A stretch of DNA of 14,057 nucleotides from JBOFCS01 sp051646185 (lineage in GTDB: Bacteria; Actinomycetota; Actinomycetes; Mycobacteriales; Mycobacteriaceae): the NCBI GenBank assembly GCA_051646185.1, contig JBOFCS010000097.1, positions 1 through 14,057 of the forward strand. Reading direction: 5' to 3'. The position numbers and the translations under genes were made by a program. The notes beneath the pieces are model-generated. The model searched no databases. It saw only the letters and a list, made by a program, of their open reading frames with translations, and had not been told where the DNA came from. Shown here one piece after another: positions 13,910 to 14,057 of this stretch (position 1 is its first letter; each line of letters starts with the position of its first letter).

Positions 13910-14057
13910 GTGGGGACCCCTCCTATAATATCGTCCTCGTTATCTAAATCTTCCAGTTCTGATGCAGCAACTTGGGCTGAGGTTGGCAGTCCCATCTTGT
14001 CTAAAATACTTGCGGGGACTCCTGCTTCAGCTAGTTCTTCGCGCTGTGTGGCGCCAC
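13891..14057 (-). CDS. Unknown protein, C-terminal 54 residues only
   Basis: Open frame entering from the right edge (first full codon 14055) and ending with TAA at 13891, inside the YbaB-like gene. The visible residues include REELAEAGVPASILDKMGLP, then an acidic stretch (ELEDLDNEDD) and IGGVPTWTMRI. The other two minus-strand frames have early stops, so this is the likely one. The 19-nt overlap with the next gene suggests one operon. I do not recognise the family. Confidence 0.6.
   Translation of the reverse strand, partial: GATQREELAEAGVPASILDKMGLPTSAQVAASELEDLDNEDDIIGGVPTWTMRI

Noticed and set aside
1..14057. tRNA, rRNA, insertion sequences or attachment sites
   Set aside because: No cloverleaf, rRNA-like segment, transposase or integrase sequence was recognised on either strand.

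Overview
The window looks like chromosomal DNA from a low-GC (by eye roughly 50%) member of the mycolic-acid actinobacteria (Mycobacteriales). Three things point there. The divergent block sdhCDAB / cdd / deoA has the gene content and order I recall from Mycobacterium tuberculosis (Rv3314c-Rv3319). There is a DUF1023 alpha/beta-hydrolase with a WXG100-like N-terminus. There are also LppA-like lipoproteins and an actinobacterial acidic protein paired with a YbaB/EbfC-family protein. The four-subunit succinate dehydrogenase argues against Corynebacterium sensu stricto, which uses a three-subunit enzyme. The species is not determinable; a host-associated lineage such as Lawsonella or a relative is only a guess.

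Layout. (1) 1-3223, minus strand: a four-gene translationally coupled operon. It starts with a secreted-type alpha/beta-hydrolase (DUF1023, W-x-G motif, GHSYG nucleophile elbow), followed by at least three tandem paralogous lipoprotein genes; the last runs off the left edge. The lipoprotein genes form a tandem DNA repeat with a 620-632 bp period, with nearly identical N-terminal and C-terminal segments and a divergent middle. (2) 3310-3360: an intrinsic terminator ending the sdh operon. (3) 3371-6849, minus strand: sdhC-sdhD-sdhA-sdhB, the succinate:menaquinone oxidoreductase, with 1-nt stop/start overlaps at C/D and A/B and an 88-nt gap holding a strong hairpin at D/A. (4) 7111-7521, plus: cytidine deaminase. 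(5) 7545-8438, minus: a membrane-anchored M48 metallopeptidase placed between cdd and deoA. (6) 8495-9820, plus: thymidine phosphorylase, its 3' end overlapping a convergent aminotransferase gene by 22 nt. (7) 9799-11660, minus: an Lrp/AsnC regulator followed, with an ATGA overlap, by a class III aminotransferase; a promoter and an AT-rich palindrome lie upstream. (8) 11746-14057, minus: an unknown partial gene, a YbaB/EbfC-like gene, a 432-aa Asp-rich acidic protein, and an uncharacterised 138-aa ORF.

How the genes work together. Sdh feeds electrons from the TCA cycle into menaquinone. Cdd and DeoA salvage pyrimidine nucleosides in sequence (cytidine deamination, then phosphorolysis). The Lrp/AsnC protein probably controls the aminotransferase. 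The most interesting candidate is the left operon. A WXG-like domain fused to an alpha/beta-hydrolase, followed directly by an array of near-identical lipoproteins, resembles the architecture of a type VII-secreted lipase toxin with tandem lipoprotein immunity proteins (as described for TslA/TilA in Staphylococcus aureus). That assignment is inference from architecture, not from sequence similarity.
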